Assembly: GCA_944388965.1 (NCBI GenBank)
Contig: CALXKL010000012.1
Location: forward strand, 1 to 44,908
From: an uncultured Spirochaetales bacterium
GTDB lineage: Bacteria; Spirochaetota; Spirochaetia; Sphaerochaetales; Sphaerochaetaceae
Reading direction: 5' to 3'
DNA: 44,908 nucleotides
A program made the position numbers and the translations under genes. The notes below the pieces were generated by a model. The model saw only the letters and a program-made list of their open reading frames with translations, searched no databases and was not told the DNA's origin. Positions 1-8,624 of this stretch are shown piece after piece (the stretch's first letter is position 1; the number at the start of each line of letters is the position of its first letter).

Positions 1-863
1 GCAGACTTGGCTGCATTCTCCTTCGATGTGGCCGCATTCCTCTGCGACTCGGCTGATGCTTCCTCGGACTTCTTCGCAGCCTCTTCGGACGCCTTTGCGT
101 TGACTTCGGACTCGGCGGCAGCCTTCTCCGATTCCTTTGCGTTCGTCTCGGATGCCGAAGCATTGCGCTCGCTCTCGGCAGCGTTGGATGCGGACTTGGC
201 TGCATTCTCCTCCGATGTGGCCGCATTCCTCTGCGACTCGGCTGATGCTTCCTCGGACTTCTTCGCGGCCTCCTCCGATGCCTTGGAGTTGCGTTCGGAC
301 TCGGCGGCCGATTCTTCTGACTTCTTCGCATTGGTCTCGGATACTGCCGCATTTTTCGCTGATTCAACGGCCTGCTTGCCTGCCTCGATTCCCTCTTCCA
401 GCTGGCCGACGTACTGGCTCATCAGCTCCAGGGCCTGCTCGATGACCGTAGGCAGGGCCTGTGTGATCGGATCGGGGTTTATCCATTCCTCGACATAGAC
501 CGCGAATGGTGCACAGGTGAATCTGGATACGATCTCATCATCAGGACCCTTGGAAACCGCCGTCACCTGACATGTGAGCTTGCCGGAAACCTGGGTTGCA
601 GTCTGCGACGGCTTCCAATCGAGATACAGGTTCGCCTCCGATCCGCTGGACAAGGATTTGTTGAGGACGACGGTATCACCCTGCCCCTCCTTGTTCTCAT
701 ACGATATCGAGAAGACCCAGTCGTCCGTGGAGAAATCCAGTTCGTCTGAGAATCTCCTTGGCACGACGAAGCGGATCGTGTCCGCATTGGTCTGGCCGCC
801 TATGACCAGCCTTCTGAAATCCGCCTCGTCGAAGCTCTTGCCGTGGAGATGCACCTGTTTCAT
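1..863 (-). CDS. Tail fibre / receptor-binding protein, partial (C-terminus beyond left edge)
   Basis: An open frame on the minus strand starts with ATG at 861-863 and continues past base 1, giving 287 visible codons. The first 150 residues look like a globular attachment domain of the kind found on baseplate or tail-tip proteins (resembling BppU N-terminal domains, by eye only). From about residue 165 the protein becomes strict seven-residue repeats rich in Ala, Ser, Glu, Asn and Lys, such as ASETNAK and ESERNAS, typical of the phage tail-fibre repeat (PF03335-like) and expected to form a trimeric coiled coil. It lies directly downstream of the tail-tip gene, as expected for a fibre. No clear ribosome binding site precedes the ATG, and a small hairpin (6-bp stem CAGGCT/AGCCTG) lies there instead. 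The receptor-binding tip is not in the window. Confidence 0.8.
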   Translation of the reverse strand, partial: MKQVHLHGKSFDEADFRRLVIGGQTNADTIRFVVPRRFSDELDFSTDDWVFSISYENKEGQGDTVVLNKSLSSGSEANLYLDWKPSQTATQVSGKLTCQVTAVSKGPDDEIVSRFTCAPFAVYVEEWINPDPITQALPTVIEQALELMSQYVGQLEEGIEAGKQAVESAKNAAVSETNAKKSEESAAESERNSKASEEAAKKSEEASAESQRNAATSEENAAKSASNAAESERNASASETNAKESEKAAAESEVNAKASEEAAKKSEEASAESQRNAATSKENAAKS

Positions 864-901
864 GACTACAGGCTAACAGCCTGAACCGGATTTCTTTTTC
901 A

Positions 902-3637
902 CTATTGTTCAGTGTCGATCCTGATCTTCAGGATGACCTGCACCTGCACACGCCCCCTCGTGCTGCTTGCCACCCTTATGCTCTTCCAGCCGCTGGACGT
1001 TATCCCGAGGGAATAGGTCTGTCCGGATACGATCCCCTGCGTACCCCTCCATCCTTCGTCGCCGTTGGACCATGAGAGTGACATGTTGGTAGCCGTTTCG
1101 GCCTCGATGATTCCAAGCAGGGTGTCATGCGAGTGACGGAAGTCGAATGCATGCGAATGGTCTGCATTGAGCGAGAAATCATATGGAATGGAGATGTTTT
1201 CCGTTATGTTGTCCAGCGCCTCCGTAGTATTGGCATTTTTGGGCCATACCATGAAAGAATCGCCAGTCTTCTGGATTTCATCGTAACTGTAACCGTGCGT
1301 GTGCTTCAAAGGAAGGCTAATCGTTGTATGGTGTTCTTTGTAATCGATGGATGGAGCATGAAATCCCCAGCTTATGCTGTATGACGTCGATGAGCTTCCG
1401 CCTGCAGCGACTCCTGTCGAGTATGTCCTGTACTTCTGCGCCCTGACCCTCACCTGTACGTAGTCTATCTCCCCCTCGGGGATATAGAAGTCGAAGACGG
1501 CGGGGTGCGAGGAGTCGACGGAGTCGTTGAACGTGAAGGGCATGTACTGGACGACCCTGGCGAAGTTGCCGTACATCCTGCCCGTGTCCACATCGATCCA
1601 GAACAGCTTCTCTCCCTCGTTGCGGATCTCTATCACCGGCTTGTGGTCCACGCTCCCGTCGTCGTCCAGGAAGCGCATGAGCAGTCCCTTGTCAAGGGTG
1701 CCTCCGCCCACCATGAGCTTTCGTGCGACCAGAAGCTCGACGACGATCATCGCAGCGTAGATCAGCTCGCCGGTCTTCTTGGCTATCTGCAGTGCATCGT
1801 ACTGTGCCGCCATGACCTTGTCGCTCTCGATCGTCTCAACCCAGGTGCCGTCCACGGCCACGAACTTGTAGATGTGATACTGCTGGAAGCCGGTCGTGGT
1901 CGGCCCGGTGTACAGTATGAAGTCGCCGTCGGCTGGGTCGTCCGGGAAGTCCTCCCTGGCGCCGCGGTATGCACCCTTGTCGTAGCCGGTCATCCTGACC
2001 GGGATGGTCCACTCGCCTATGAGATTGCCTGTAGATGCGAACTTCGCCGTGCTCATCCACACAGGCTCGACCCCTTTCGGTATTATGTCGAACGTCCATC
2101 CGGCAGGCTCCTCGCCCACAGGGGTCGCAGGTTCATCGTACGACCTGATGTAGACGTACCTATTCGTCGCTCCGTCCTGCCCCGGGGAGGCGTTACCGGA
2201 GCCCTGGCTGCCGGTCGAGATCGTCCTGACCTCGGTGAAAGGCGCCGTCGAGAAGGCCACATAGCGTATCACGTCCGACGAGTCGTCGACCGTGGCGCTT
2301 GCGATCTGGACGAAGCCGTCGTATATCCCTTCCTGATGCAGTCTGTAGTGGTCGCCCGGAAGCAGTCGTCTGCAGGACGAGAAGGAGAACGTCAGCATGC
2401 CCCTGGTCATCCACATCCATCGGATGCGAGCAAGCCTCTCGGCCGAGTCCTGGTCGTATATGTATGTCGACCTGTACTCCTGTGCCCGCGTGCACCCTTC
2501 CGGAGTCTTCGTATACACCTTGTGCGTCTTCACCAGGGCCTTGCCGTTTATCTGGCTGTAGTAGAGCCGCTGCGTCAGGTCCGATTCGTTGTGGTAGCGC
2601 AGCCTCGCCCTCAGCGCCTCGTAGACGACCACGTGTCCGTCCTCGACCGGATCCAGGACTATGCCGTCGTCCCTTCTGTCCTTCAGGACCCAGTCGGAGG
2701 ATGAGACAAGAGCAAGTTCGTCGTTCTTCAGCCTGGTCCTGCCCTCCAGCCAGTCCACGTCGAGATAGTCCACGCCGTAGTTCTGCCATGTCTCTATGAT
2801 GTCGCTGTCCTCGGGCCAGTAGTCGTCCGATGCGATGGGTTCGCCAGGTCTGGGGTCGGAGGTATCCCCGATGGGCAGGTCGCCCCTCCACAGGAGCGCA
2901 TCCTCCATCACCTTGAGCTTCGACCACTCAACCGACACTCCGTTTGAGGTTATGTATGAGCGGCTGCGTCCGACCTGGCCAACTATGTCCTCCGGCCAGA
3001 TGTCGTCGACGTTTCCGATGGATGCGCATGCCGTCCTTACCCACGAGATTTTCTCGCTCCTCGTGATCAGGCACCATCCGTAATCGGAGAGCATTCCGTC
3101 GACGAGCTCGCGGTACGTCGTGCCTCCCGCGTTCCATGCGACATGCTGGATCTTCTGGTCTATGTCCGGAGCGTCCTGGGCGATCCTGTCGGCAAGGCCG
3201 GCGATCTCGAGGATGCGATACAGCAGGCTCATGTCGAGGACATCCCTCCTGAAGATCCAGAACGAGGGGCCGTCCACCGCCGCAGGGTACGAGGCCGACT
3301 GCATCACGTCCTCGTCCAGACGGACCGAGAAATCGACGCATTCAACGGATATCTCTGCAGGCTTGAGATCCCCGCTCCACGATGTGTCCATGACCGGATC
3401 CATGAATCCATCGAAGACGATGTCGATGTCTTCCCATATCCTGACCGGTATCTGGTCCGCCTGTCCCAGCACCTCCTCATCCAGTCTGCGGTCGTATCGA
3501 AGGCGGAAGGAGCATGACGACACGCTGCTGCTCCTTTCGGAGTTCATGGCCGTATCGCTGATGGTCAGACTGCCTGGAACATACAGTCCCGTGATGTCAT
3601 GCCAGACGCTGTCCAGGAATATCTCGAAACGTCTCAT
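902..3637 (-). CDS. Tail-tip / central tail-associated structural protein
   Basis: A 911-residue protein that follows the tape measure gene with a 4-base ATGA overlap and precedes the tail fibre, the usual place of siphovirus tail-tip or hub proteins. The first 460 residues look like a baseplate-hub type region (the N-terminus is a short domain containing FEIFLDSVWHDITGLY), followed by a linker and a fibre-like C-terminus. Between residues 779 and 837 there are three His-x-His motifs (H779/H781, H827/H829, H835/H837), reminiscent of metal-binding motifs in trimeric phage fibres. No enzyme motif was recognised. The role in tail assembly is inferred mainly from position and size; the exact family was not identified. 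Confidence 0.7.
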   Translation of the reverse strand: MRRFEIFLDSVWHDITGLYVPGSLTISDTAMNSERSSSVSSCSFRLRYDRRLDEEVLGQADQIPVRIWEDIDIVFDGFMDPVMDTSWSGDLKPAEISVECVDFSVRLDEDVMQSASYPAAVDGPSFWIFRRDVLDMSLLYRILEIAGLADRIAQDAPDIDQKIQHVAWNAGGTTYRELVDGMLSDYGWCLITRSEKISWVRTACASIGNVDDIWPEDIVGQVGRSRSYITSNGVSVEWSKLKVMEDALLWRGDLPIGDTSDPRPGEPIASDDYWPEDSDIIETWQNYGVDYLDVDWLEGRTRLKNDELALVSSSDWVLKDRRDDGIVLDPVEDGHVVVYEALRARLRYHNESDLTQRLYYSQINGKALVKTHKVYTKTPEGCTRAQEYRSTYIYDQDSAERLARIRWMWMTRGMLTFSFSSCRRLLPGDHYRLHQEGIYDGFVQIASATVDDSSDVIRYVAFSTAPFTEVRTISTGSQGSGNASPGQDGATNRYVYIRSYDEPATPVGEEPAGWTFDIIPKGVEPVWMSTAKFASTGNLIGEWTIPVRMTGYDKGAYRGAREDFPDDPADGDFILYTGPTTTGFQQYHIYKFVAVDGTWVETIESDKVMAAQYDALQIAKKTGELIYAAMIVVELLVARKLMVGGGTLDKGLLMRFLDDDGSVDHKPVIEIRNEGEKLFWIDVDTGRMYGNFARVVQYMPFTFNDSVDSSHPAVFDFYIPEGEIDYVQVRVRAQKYRTYSTGVAAGGSSSTSYSISWGFHAPSIDYKEHHTTISLPLKHTHGYSYDEIQKTGDSFMVWPKNANTTEALDNITENISIPYDFSLNADHSHAFDFRHSHDTLLGIIEAETATNMSLSWSNGDEGWRGTQGIVSGQTYSLGITSSGWKSIRVASSTRGRVQVQVILKIRIDTEQ

Positions 3638-6522
3638 CTCGCCCTCCTCTCCATCTTCACGCCTACCGCGGTGAGCTTGCCGTAGAGATCCTCTATTCCG
3701 TATACGTCACCGTTCAGATAGATGACCGTGGACGGGACCTGGACGGAAGGACTGCCGGAGGAATCCAGCGGCGTGATCCTCACGTGTTCCCGCCCGGATG
3801 CGTTGTCGCCGACCCTGATGAGCTGGGGACCGTCCGTCACGAAATCCCCTCCGTCGGCGAACGAGGGTACGTTCCCGACGGACACGCCGAGGTCGCGAAG
3901 GATGGACACGAGATTCCTCAGCTGGTCCTCTGTAGCGCTGCCGATCTGGTCGAAGTATGAGCGAAGGACCTCGATCTCCCTCTTTATCGCCTCGTCGCGT
4001 CCGGACCAGAAGCGGTCCCATCCGGACATGCCCTCGTATTCCGAGTTCAGCTCGCCTATCTTCGACGTCACCGAACTGGACAGCTCGGCCCTGGCATCCG
4101 CCACGTCCCTCTCGTGCTGGAGGTCTCCGGCCTTGTCGATGAAGTCCTCCTCGCTGATGAGGTTCCTGTCAAGCTGGCGGCGTAGCAGGTCGTACTCGGT
4201 GTCTATGGCCGAGCTGATGCTCTGGGCGAGCCGCTCCCTGGCGGCCAGCTCGTCCTCCATCGCCTGCATGATCGAATCGTCTATCGCCGAAGAGGACGAA
4301 CCCATCGCACCGGAGGCGAATCCCGTCAGTCCTCCTGCCGCAATAAGCGCAAGCCCGACGCCGAGTCCGCCGAGCCCACCTTCGATGATGCACTTGAGTC
4401 CGGCCGAAATGAACATGCTGCTCATCTCACGTGTGAGCTGCTGGGCGAAGTCCCCGAAGACATCCATGGCCGCCTGGCCCATGTCCTGTCCGCTACCCCA
4501 CGCATCCCCCATGGCGACGAACGCATCGGTGATGGTCCCTGCGATGCGCTCCACATCGAGCGATCTGTCCACGAAAGATGACCATTCATCGCCCACGGTG
4601 GCGCTCGTCTTCTCCCATTCCGAGAGCTCGGCCCTTCCAGACTCCAGACTGTCGATCTCTCTTGCGAGGAGCTCGTTGAACTGCTCCTGGGTGATCAGCT
4701 TCGCCTCGTACAGCTCGTTCAGCTGCTGCTGGTAGTCGCGGATCTCCTGTGCCTGCCGCTCCTCGTCGCTCATCAGCGTCGCCAGCTCGCGTTCGGCGAT
4801 TGCCCTGAGCTCGTCCTTATGCGCCATTTCCTCATGGACGGTGGAAAGCTCATCGTACCTGTCGACGAGGATGTCCATGTCCTCCTTCCACTGTTCGAGG
4901 GCATCCTCCTCGACCGGCTTCTGATCGTTCAGCCTGACGATTGCATCACGCAGGCTGGACAGCTGCTCCTCGACCTCCTCGATTCCGGTACGCCCGTCCA
5001 GGTCCAATGATACGGGAATGTCCAGCACATACTCGGACGTGCTGATGCCCAGGACCTTCTCGGCCACCGTCCTGGTGTCGACCTCGGGGACGACGGTCAG
5101 GTCCTCAAGCTCCTCACGCAGATACTCCAGCGCCGCATCGTACATGGAGAGGCGCTGGTCAAGGATCGCCTTGACCTCCGCATCCACATCACCAGAGGAG
5201 AGCATTTGCGCAAGTGCTTCCTCATCCTCCTTGCGCGCCTCCTCCAGGGATGCGATCTGCGCCTCGAGGGAGGCTGTCTGACCCTCCTTGGTCGCCGCAT
5301 ATATTGCCGCCAGGTCCTCCGTCGCGGCAATCTCCTCATCGATCATCGCCGCACGTTCTGCGGCGGCCTTGGCGGCCTCCTCGTCGGCCCTGGCCTGTGC
5401 CGCCTCCGCATCGGCCAGGCTCGCCCTGAGGTCCAGCTCCTCCTGGAGGGCCTCGACGAGCCCGCTGGCGGCTATCTCCCTCTGCAGCTGATGGAGGATC
5501 GTGTTCGCCTGGGTGCCGTAGGCGGTGTCCTCCATGGAGGATATCCTCTCCAGCCCGTCAAGTAGGTCCTGCAGGTCGCCGGTGTCCAAGGCCAGTGCAT
5601 CCTCCAGCGACAGGTTCTCGATCTCCGAGCCGATGTTCCTGATCTGGTTGCGGAACTCCATGTAGCCGGTGGCTCCGTTCAGCATGTCGGCTATGGCCTT
5701 CTGCACCGGAAGGAGGCCTCCCGTGAGGGTGTTGCCGATCTCGCCGACGAACTTGCCCCACATGGCTGATACGGACTGCGCGCCCGCCGCCTCGGCCATC
5801 CTCTCGGCCACGCCTCCGACCTTCGCGTCGATCTCGTCCAGGATGAGCACCTGGGCGTCGTACAGCCTGTTCTGCTCGACGAGCGAGGAGACCTGGTCCT
5901 CGATCTCCTGGCTTACCATGATGCCCTGGCGGCGCAGCCTGGTCAGGCCCTGTATCGGGTCCTCCATGACGCGCCCAAGGTCCCTGATCGCGCTTCCTAT
6001 ATCGCTGCCGAACGTGTAGGACATGTCTGCGGACGACTTCATGATCCGCTCGAACAGGTCGCTTGCGACGCCCTCGTAGGTGGCGACCGTCGCCATCGCG
6101 TCCATCACCGCCTGCTTGTCCAGGTTCATGTCGTCCTCGAGGACCTGGGCCGCGGCGTCGATCCTGCCGGCCGTGACCTCGTAGGTGCGCCCGGTGGACT
6201 CCAGGACGCTCTGGAGCCTGATGAGACCGAGGCGCTCGTCCTCGGCGTCCGAAAGCCCCTGCCTGATCGTGGCGTATACGGCAGCGGCCGCGCTGCCCAG
6301 GGTGAGGTAGCGGGCGGCCATGCCGACGAGGGACCGGATCGTCGTCTGCCCGGTCTGGGCGACGCTGCGGTTCGAGTCCGCCATCCTCCCGTTCGACGTC
6401 GCGGCTCCGTTGCCCGCCTTCTCCACCCCCTCGATCGCCTTCTCGACCTCGGCAAGGTTCCTCCTGGCCTGTTCGCCTTCCGCCGTTATGACGATCGCCA
6501 GCTGATCCGCGATGTTAGACAT
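3634..6522 (-). CDS. Tail length tape measure protein
   Basis: A 962-residue, mostly helical protein located after the two frameshift-linked tail chaperone genes, the standard position of the tape measure in long-tailed phages. The N-terminal 300 residues resemble prophage tail length tape measure proteins (TMP_2 / lambda H group), with a hydrophobic patch near residues 66-85. Residues about 330-700 are long charged coiled coils rich in Ala, Glu and Asp. A glycine-rich hydrophobic stretch lies near residues 720-745 (containing GGLGGLGVGLALIAAGGL). The size predicts a tail of roughly 140 nm if the usual 1.5 Angstrom per residue relation holds. The start ATG is preceded by AGGAGG at good spacing. 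The stop overlaps the next start by ATGA. Confidence 0.88.
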   Translation of the reverse strand: MSNIADQLAIVITAEGEQARRNLAEVEKAIEGVEKAGNGAATSNGRMADSNRSVAQTGQTTIRSLVGMAARYLTLGSAAAAVYATIRQGLSDAEDERLGLIRLQSVLESTGRTYEVTAGRIDAAAQVLEDDMNLDKQAVMDAMATVATYEGVASDLFERIMKSSADMSYTFGSDIGSAIRDLGRVMEDPIQGLTRLRRQGIMVSQEIEDQVSSLVEQNRLYDAQVLILDEIDAKVGGVAERMAEAAGAQSVSAMWGKFVGEIGNTLTGGLLPVQKAIADMLNGATGYMEFRNQIRNIGSEIENLSLEDALALDTGDLQDLLDGLERISSMEDTAYGTQANTILHQLQREIAASGLVEALQEELDLRASLADAEAAQARADEEAAKAAAERAAMIDEEIAATEDLAAIYAATKEGQTASLEAQIASLEEARKEDEEALAQMLSSGDVDAEVKAILDQRLSMYDAALEYLREELEDLTVVPEVDTRTVAEKVLGISTSEYVLDIPVSLDLDGRTGIEEVEEQLSSLRDAIVRLNDQKPVEEDALEQWKEDMDILVDRYDELSTVHEEMAHKDELRAIAERELATLMSDEERQAQEIRDYQQQLNELYEAKLITQEQFNELLAREIDSLESGRAELSEWEKTSATVGDEWSSFVDRSLDVERIAGTITDAFVAMGDAWGSGQDMGQAAMDVFGDFAQQLTREMSSMFISAGLKCIIEGGLGGLGVGLALIAAGGLTGFASGAMGSSSSAIDDSIMQAMEDELAARERLAQSISSAIDTEYDLLRRQLDRNLISEEDFIDKAGDLQHERDVADARAELSSSVTSKIGELNSEYEGMSGWDRFWSGRDEAIKREIEVLRSYFDQIGSATEDQLRNLVSILRDLGVSVGNVPSFADGGDFVTDGPQLIRVGDNASGREHVRITPLDSSGSPSVQVPSTVIYLNGDVYGIEDLYGKLTAVGVKMERRAR

Positions 6523-6558
6523 GTCGTCCTCCTGAATGCAGTCGAGGGGCCGGAATCG

Positions 6559-6864
6559 TCAATGCGCTCCTGCCCCTCCTGCTGCCCTCTCCTTCACCAT
6601 GGAGAGGACGGTCTCGTATTCATCCTCGAACGCCCTGATCAGCGCCATGTACTCCTCGCACTCCCCGGCGCTTCCACCACCATGCGGCAGTCCGAAGCGC
6701 CTGAAGTCCTTCCAGAGCCTCACGGCATGGTCGAGGTCGTCCGTGTACAGCGGGTACACGTCCCGCCTGGGCACCAGTCCATAGGGTGCACCCAGGTCCA
6801 CCGGCTGCCCGTCGTACCAGTCGGACTTCCGCTCCACACCCATGAGCAGGGCGCGGAAGCCCAT
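6559..6864 (-). CDS. Tail assembly chaperone T domain (downstream frame)
   Basis: A 101-residue frame beginning at the ATG at 6862-6864 and ending just before the tape measure gene. It is compact, acidic and aromatic (contains KSDWYDGQPVDLGAPYGL), similar in size to the T region of gpGT-type chaperones that contacts the tail tube protein. It may be made mainly as the C-terminal part of the frameshift fusion rather than from its own ATG, since no strong ribosome binding site stands in front and the ATG lies between the slip site and the stem. Free translation cannot be excluded. Confidence 0.65.
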   Translation of the reverse strand: MGFRALLMGVERKSDWYDGQPVDLGAPYGLVPRRDVYPLYTDDLDHAVRLWKDFRRFGLPHGGGSAGECEEYMALIRAFEDEYETVLSMVKERAAGGAGAH

Positions 6865-7241
6865 CGTCAGTTTGGGAGCTCGGCCCTGTAGTCCTCCCTG
6901 ATGATCTGGAACACCAGGAGGGTCGCCAGCGCAGAGCAGACGTCGCTTCTGGCCTCCAGCAGGTCGGCACCGGTCCTGATCTCCTTCTCCTTCCCATCCT
7001 CGACGACCGTCAGGTTCTCCACCGTGACGTTGGAGTCGAGGATGATCCTCCTCATGTCGCGTTCGGTATATGAGGAGATCGTGCCGGCGGCATCGCGCCT
7101 GGCGACCACCTTCATCCACGAATCGCGTCTGTAGGCCAGGGGCTTGTCGAAGGTGAAGCGCGGCCTCTCGTCCTCGGGGACGGCCTTGAACTCCTCTCCG
7201 TCCGGGACCCATGTGCGTCTCTTCTCCACGGTTATCCTCAT
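6559..7241 (-). CDS. Tail assembly chaperone, -1 frameshift fusion (G-T type)
   Basis: Predicted 227-residue product made by -1 ribosomal frameshifting from the 6867-7241 gene into the 6559-6864 frame. The slip site CCCAAAC lies immediately before the TGA of the first gene, in the correct X XXY YYZ register, and the -1 frame is open across the junction (reading P-K-L-T and then into the second ORF). In lambda and many siphophages the equivalent gpG and gpGT bind the tape measure and recruit tail tube protein, and the ratio of the two is set by the frameshift. The gene order here (tail tube, small ORF, G, GT, tape measure) fits that role. The fusion is inferred from sequence and has not been shown experimentally. 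Confidence 0.75.
6823..6876 (-). promoter_or_regulatory. Programmed -1 frameshift site: slippery heptamer plus stem-loop
   Basis: On the minus strand the heptamer CCCAAAC (6870-6876) is read as C CCA AAC just before the stop codon. After a 7-base spacer comes a 9-bp stem: GGGCTTCCG (6854-6862) pairs with CGGAAGTCC (6823-6831), with a single G-U pair and a 22-base loop. Slip site, spacer length and stem all match canonical -1 frameshift signals. Confidence 0.82.
6867..7241 (-). CDS. Tail assembly chaperone G (upstream frame)
   Basis: A 124-residue protein starting with MRITVEKRRTW, chosen over a longer frame beginning at 7379 because AGGAGGAGA stands at good distance before the ATG at 7241 and the upstream residues lack coding character. 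It ends in ELPN followed by TGA, and the P-N codons are the slippery heptamer. Size, position after the tail tube genes and the frameshift signal identify it as the short chaperone equivalent to lambda gpG. The start overlaps the stop of the preceding gene by ATGA, indicating translational coupling. Confidence 0.8.
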   Translation of the reverse strand: MRITVEKRRTWVPDGEEFKAVPEDERPRFTFDKPLAYRRDSWMKVVARRDAAGTISSYTERDMRRIILDSNVTVENLTVVEDGKEKEIRTGADLLEARSDVCSALATLLVFQIIREDYRAELPN

Positions 7242-7462
7242 GCCCTCTCCTCCTGTGCAGCCGCTGTTGTCCTGGCACCCGTCCTGGACACCGCGGCCTC
7301 CTGTCGATGAGGCGCGGCCTGCACCGTGGCGGTGAACTCGACCTGGCCGCCAGACACCCTGGCCGAGCCGGGGATGCACCTCACCCCATCCACGACCCTG
7401 CCATCCACCAGCAGCTCGACCACGCCGACCTTTCCTTCAACCTGTCGCACCGTCACCTTCAT
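7238..7462 (-). CDS. Small tail-region protein of unknown function
   Basis: A 74-residue frame starting MKVTVRQVEG, coupled by ATGA overlaps to both the tail tube gene before it and the chaperone gene after it. The N-terminal half is beta-rich (VGVVELLVDGRVVDGV) and the C-terminus is Ala/Arg-rich and probably disordered. No family was recognised. Its tight coupling in the tail operon argues that it is real; it may be a minor tail or assembly protein. Confidence 0.6.
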   Translation of the reverse strand: MKVTVRQVEGKVGVVELLVDGRVVDGVRCIPGSARVSGGQVEFTATVQAAPHRQEAAVSRTGARTTAAAQEERA

Positions 7463-8160
7463 GCGCCCACCTCCCTGCTGTAGTCGTACGAATCGCACGT
7501 GGTGTAGTTGAAGTTGAAAGGGACGTAGCCGCTCTGCGGATGGTCGGCTGTGAAGCCGGTGATCGCCATCTTGCGGATGAGGGTCCTCTCGACATCGCCG
7601 ACCGTGTTCGTCTCGCGGACCACCAGGAAATGCCAGAACTGGTTGTCCTCGGTGCGGGGGACGAAGGTGACCTTCTTCTGTCCGGACGCCCCGGTGTCCA
7701 CGATCTGCTTGCGGAAGAGCTTCTCGATGGCGCGCTGCATGTCGCTGTCTGTCTCGTAGTAGCCGTTGATCGTTCCGCTCTCCGTCGGGTTCCCGTCCCT
7801 CCTGACGTCCTTGCGCCCCATCATCCAGTCGCACTGGGTCGTGATCTCGACCGTACCCTCGCTGACGTTGTTCGCACAGTCCGTCGTCCAGCAGCTGATG
7901 CGCATGTCGAACGGGACCACGACATCGCCCTCCTCGAGAGGATTGTCCTCGAGACTCGAGAACGCCTCGATGTACACCGGCATGTCCACGTCCAGCGGCT
8001 GACCGCCCTCTATGGACGGGTCCACCAGCGTATCGAACCAGCTGCTGGCACCCTTGCTCCTGATGATGCAGAATCCTCCTGCGAAGGATTCGCTCGTGCT
8101 GGTGAGTTCGGTCCCCGGTACGAGGAATCCGCTCCTGCCCTCGGTCTTGTTTACCTTCAT
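7459..8160 (-). CDS. Major tail tube protein
   Basis: A 233-residue protein starting at the ATG at 8158-8160; a longer open frame reaches to 8487 but its upstream part overlaps the tail completion gene and has no coding character. Size, predominantly beta composition and position before the chaperone and tape measure genes match siphovirus tail tube (lambda gpV-type) proteins. An AGGAGACAGGA stretch precedes the start. The stop codon overlaps the next start (ATGA). The identification rests on order and size; no signature motif was relied upon. Confidence 0.72.
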   Translation of the reverse strand: MKVNKTEGRSGFLVPGTELTSTSESFAGGFCIIRSKGASSWFDTLVDPSIEGGQPLDVDMPVYIEAFSSLEDNPLEEGDVVVPFDMRISCWTTDCANNVSEGTVEITTQCDWMMGRKDVRRDGNPTESGTINGYYETDSDMQRAIEKLFRKQIVDTGASGQKKVTFVPRTEDNQFWHFLVVRETNTVGDVERTLIRKMAITGFTADHPQSGYVPFNFNYTTCDSYDYSREVGA

Positions 8161-8624
8161 GTCCTGTCTCCTGTCTTCCAGAACGTGTCCGGAACGGTCA
8201 TCGATACGTACCTGGGCTCGGTCCACAGGTAGGACCACTGGCCCGTCTCGACGACCTTCTGCTCGTTCTGGCTGAAGCCTCCCGACGCAGTGAGTGCCGC
8301 GTCGAAGCACATCCTGACCGTCACGCCGTCGACCACGAGGTCCTCGAACCCCGGCCGCCGGCACCGGTCGTACAGCTCCTCCACCGCGATGGAGGCCCTG
8401 ATCACGGCGGGCAGATAGACGTCCGGTCCATCCCCCGCCCCTATCAGCGAGACCTGCCATTTGAGGCGCATCGCCCCATGGCCGCATTCCTCGCTGCCCA
8501 TGTAGGTGAGCCTCAGATGGGGCCCGCCCGTCCTCACCGGCTGGGGGTCGTAGAGGACCTTCAGGCCGGTCAGATTCTCAATCCGGCTGGACGCCGCGTC
8601 CAGGAGAGACCTCAACGAGTCCAC
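8157..8624 (-). CDS. Tail completion / tail terminator-like protein
   Basis: A 155-residue protein starting with GTG at 8622-8624, preceded by GGGAGGTG. It lies between the gpG-like morphogenesis gene and the tail tube gene, where phages encode tail terminator or head-tail joining proteins. It has an N-terminal amphipathic helix (SLLDAASSRIENLTGL) followed by a beta-rich body, in keeping with gpU-type terminators. The start overlaps the end of the preceding gene by 47 bases in another frame, and the stop overlaps the tail tube start by ATGA. Function is inferred from position and size. Confidence 0.55.
   Translation of the reverse strand: MDSLRSLLDAASSRIENLTGLKVLYDPQPVRTGGPHLRLTYMGSEECGHGAMRLKWQVSLIGAGDGPDVYLPAVIRASIAVEELYDRCRRPGFEDLVVDGVTVRMCFDAALTASGGFSQNEQKVVETGQWSYLWTEPRYVSMTVPDTFWKTGDRT

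Noticed and set aside
1-100. Left end of the prophage
   Set aside because: No end repeats like those at 31055-31122 are present near base 1, and the tail fibre gene is open there, so the left end lies outside.
7-498. Rightward ORF of 163 codons rich in Ser/Ala/Phe
   Set aside because: It is the mirror frame of the repeated tail fibre coiled coil on the minus strand, which has a proper start at 863 and continues off the edge.
1505-2704. Long rightward ORF opposite the tail-tip gene
   Set aside because: Antisense shadow in a GC-rich gene; composition (Arg/Val/His-rich) is not protein-like and it has no place in the operon. The same applies to the long antisense frames at 9552-10847, 10931-12145, 15268-15909 and 15934-16863.
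7242-7379. Longer form of the tail chaperone starting at 7379
   Set aside because: The added 46 residues are a shadow of the preceding gene; AGGAGGAGA precedes the ATG at 7241.
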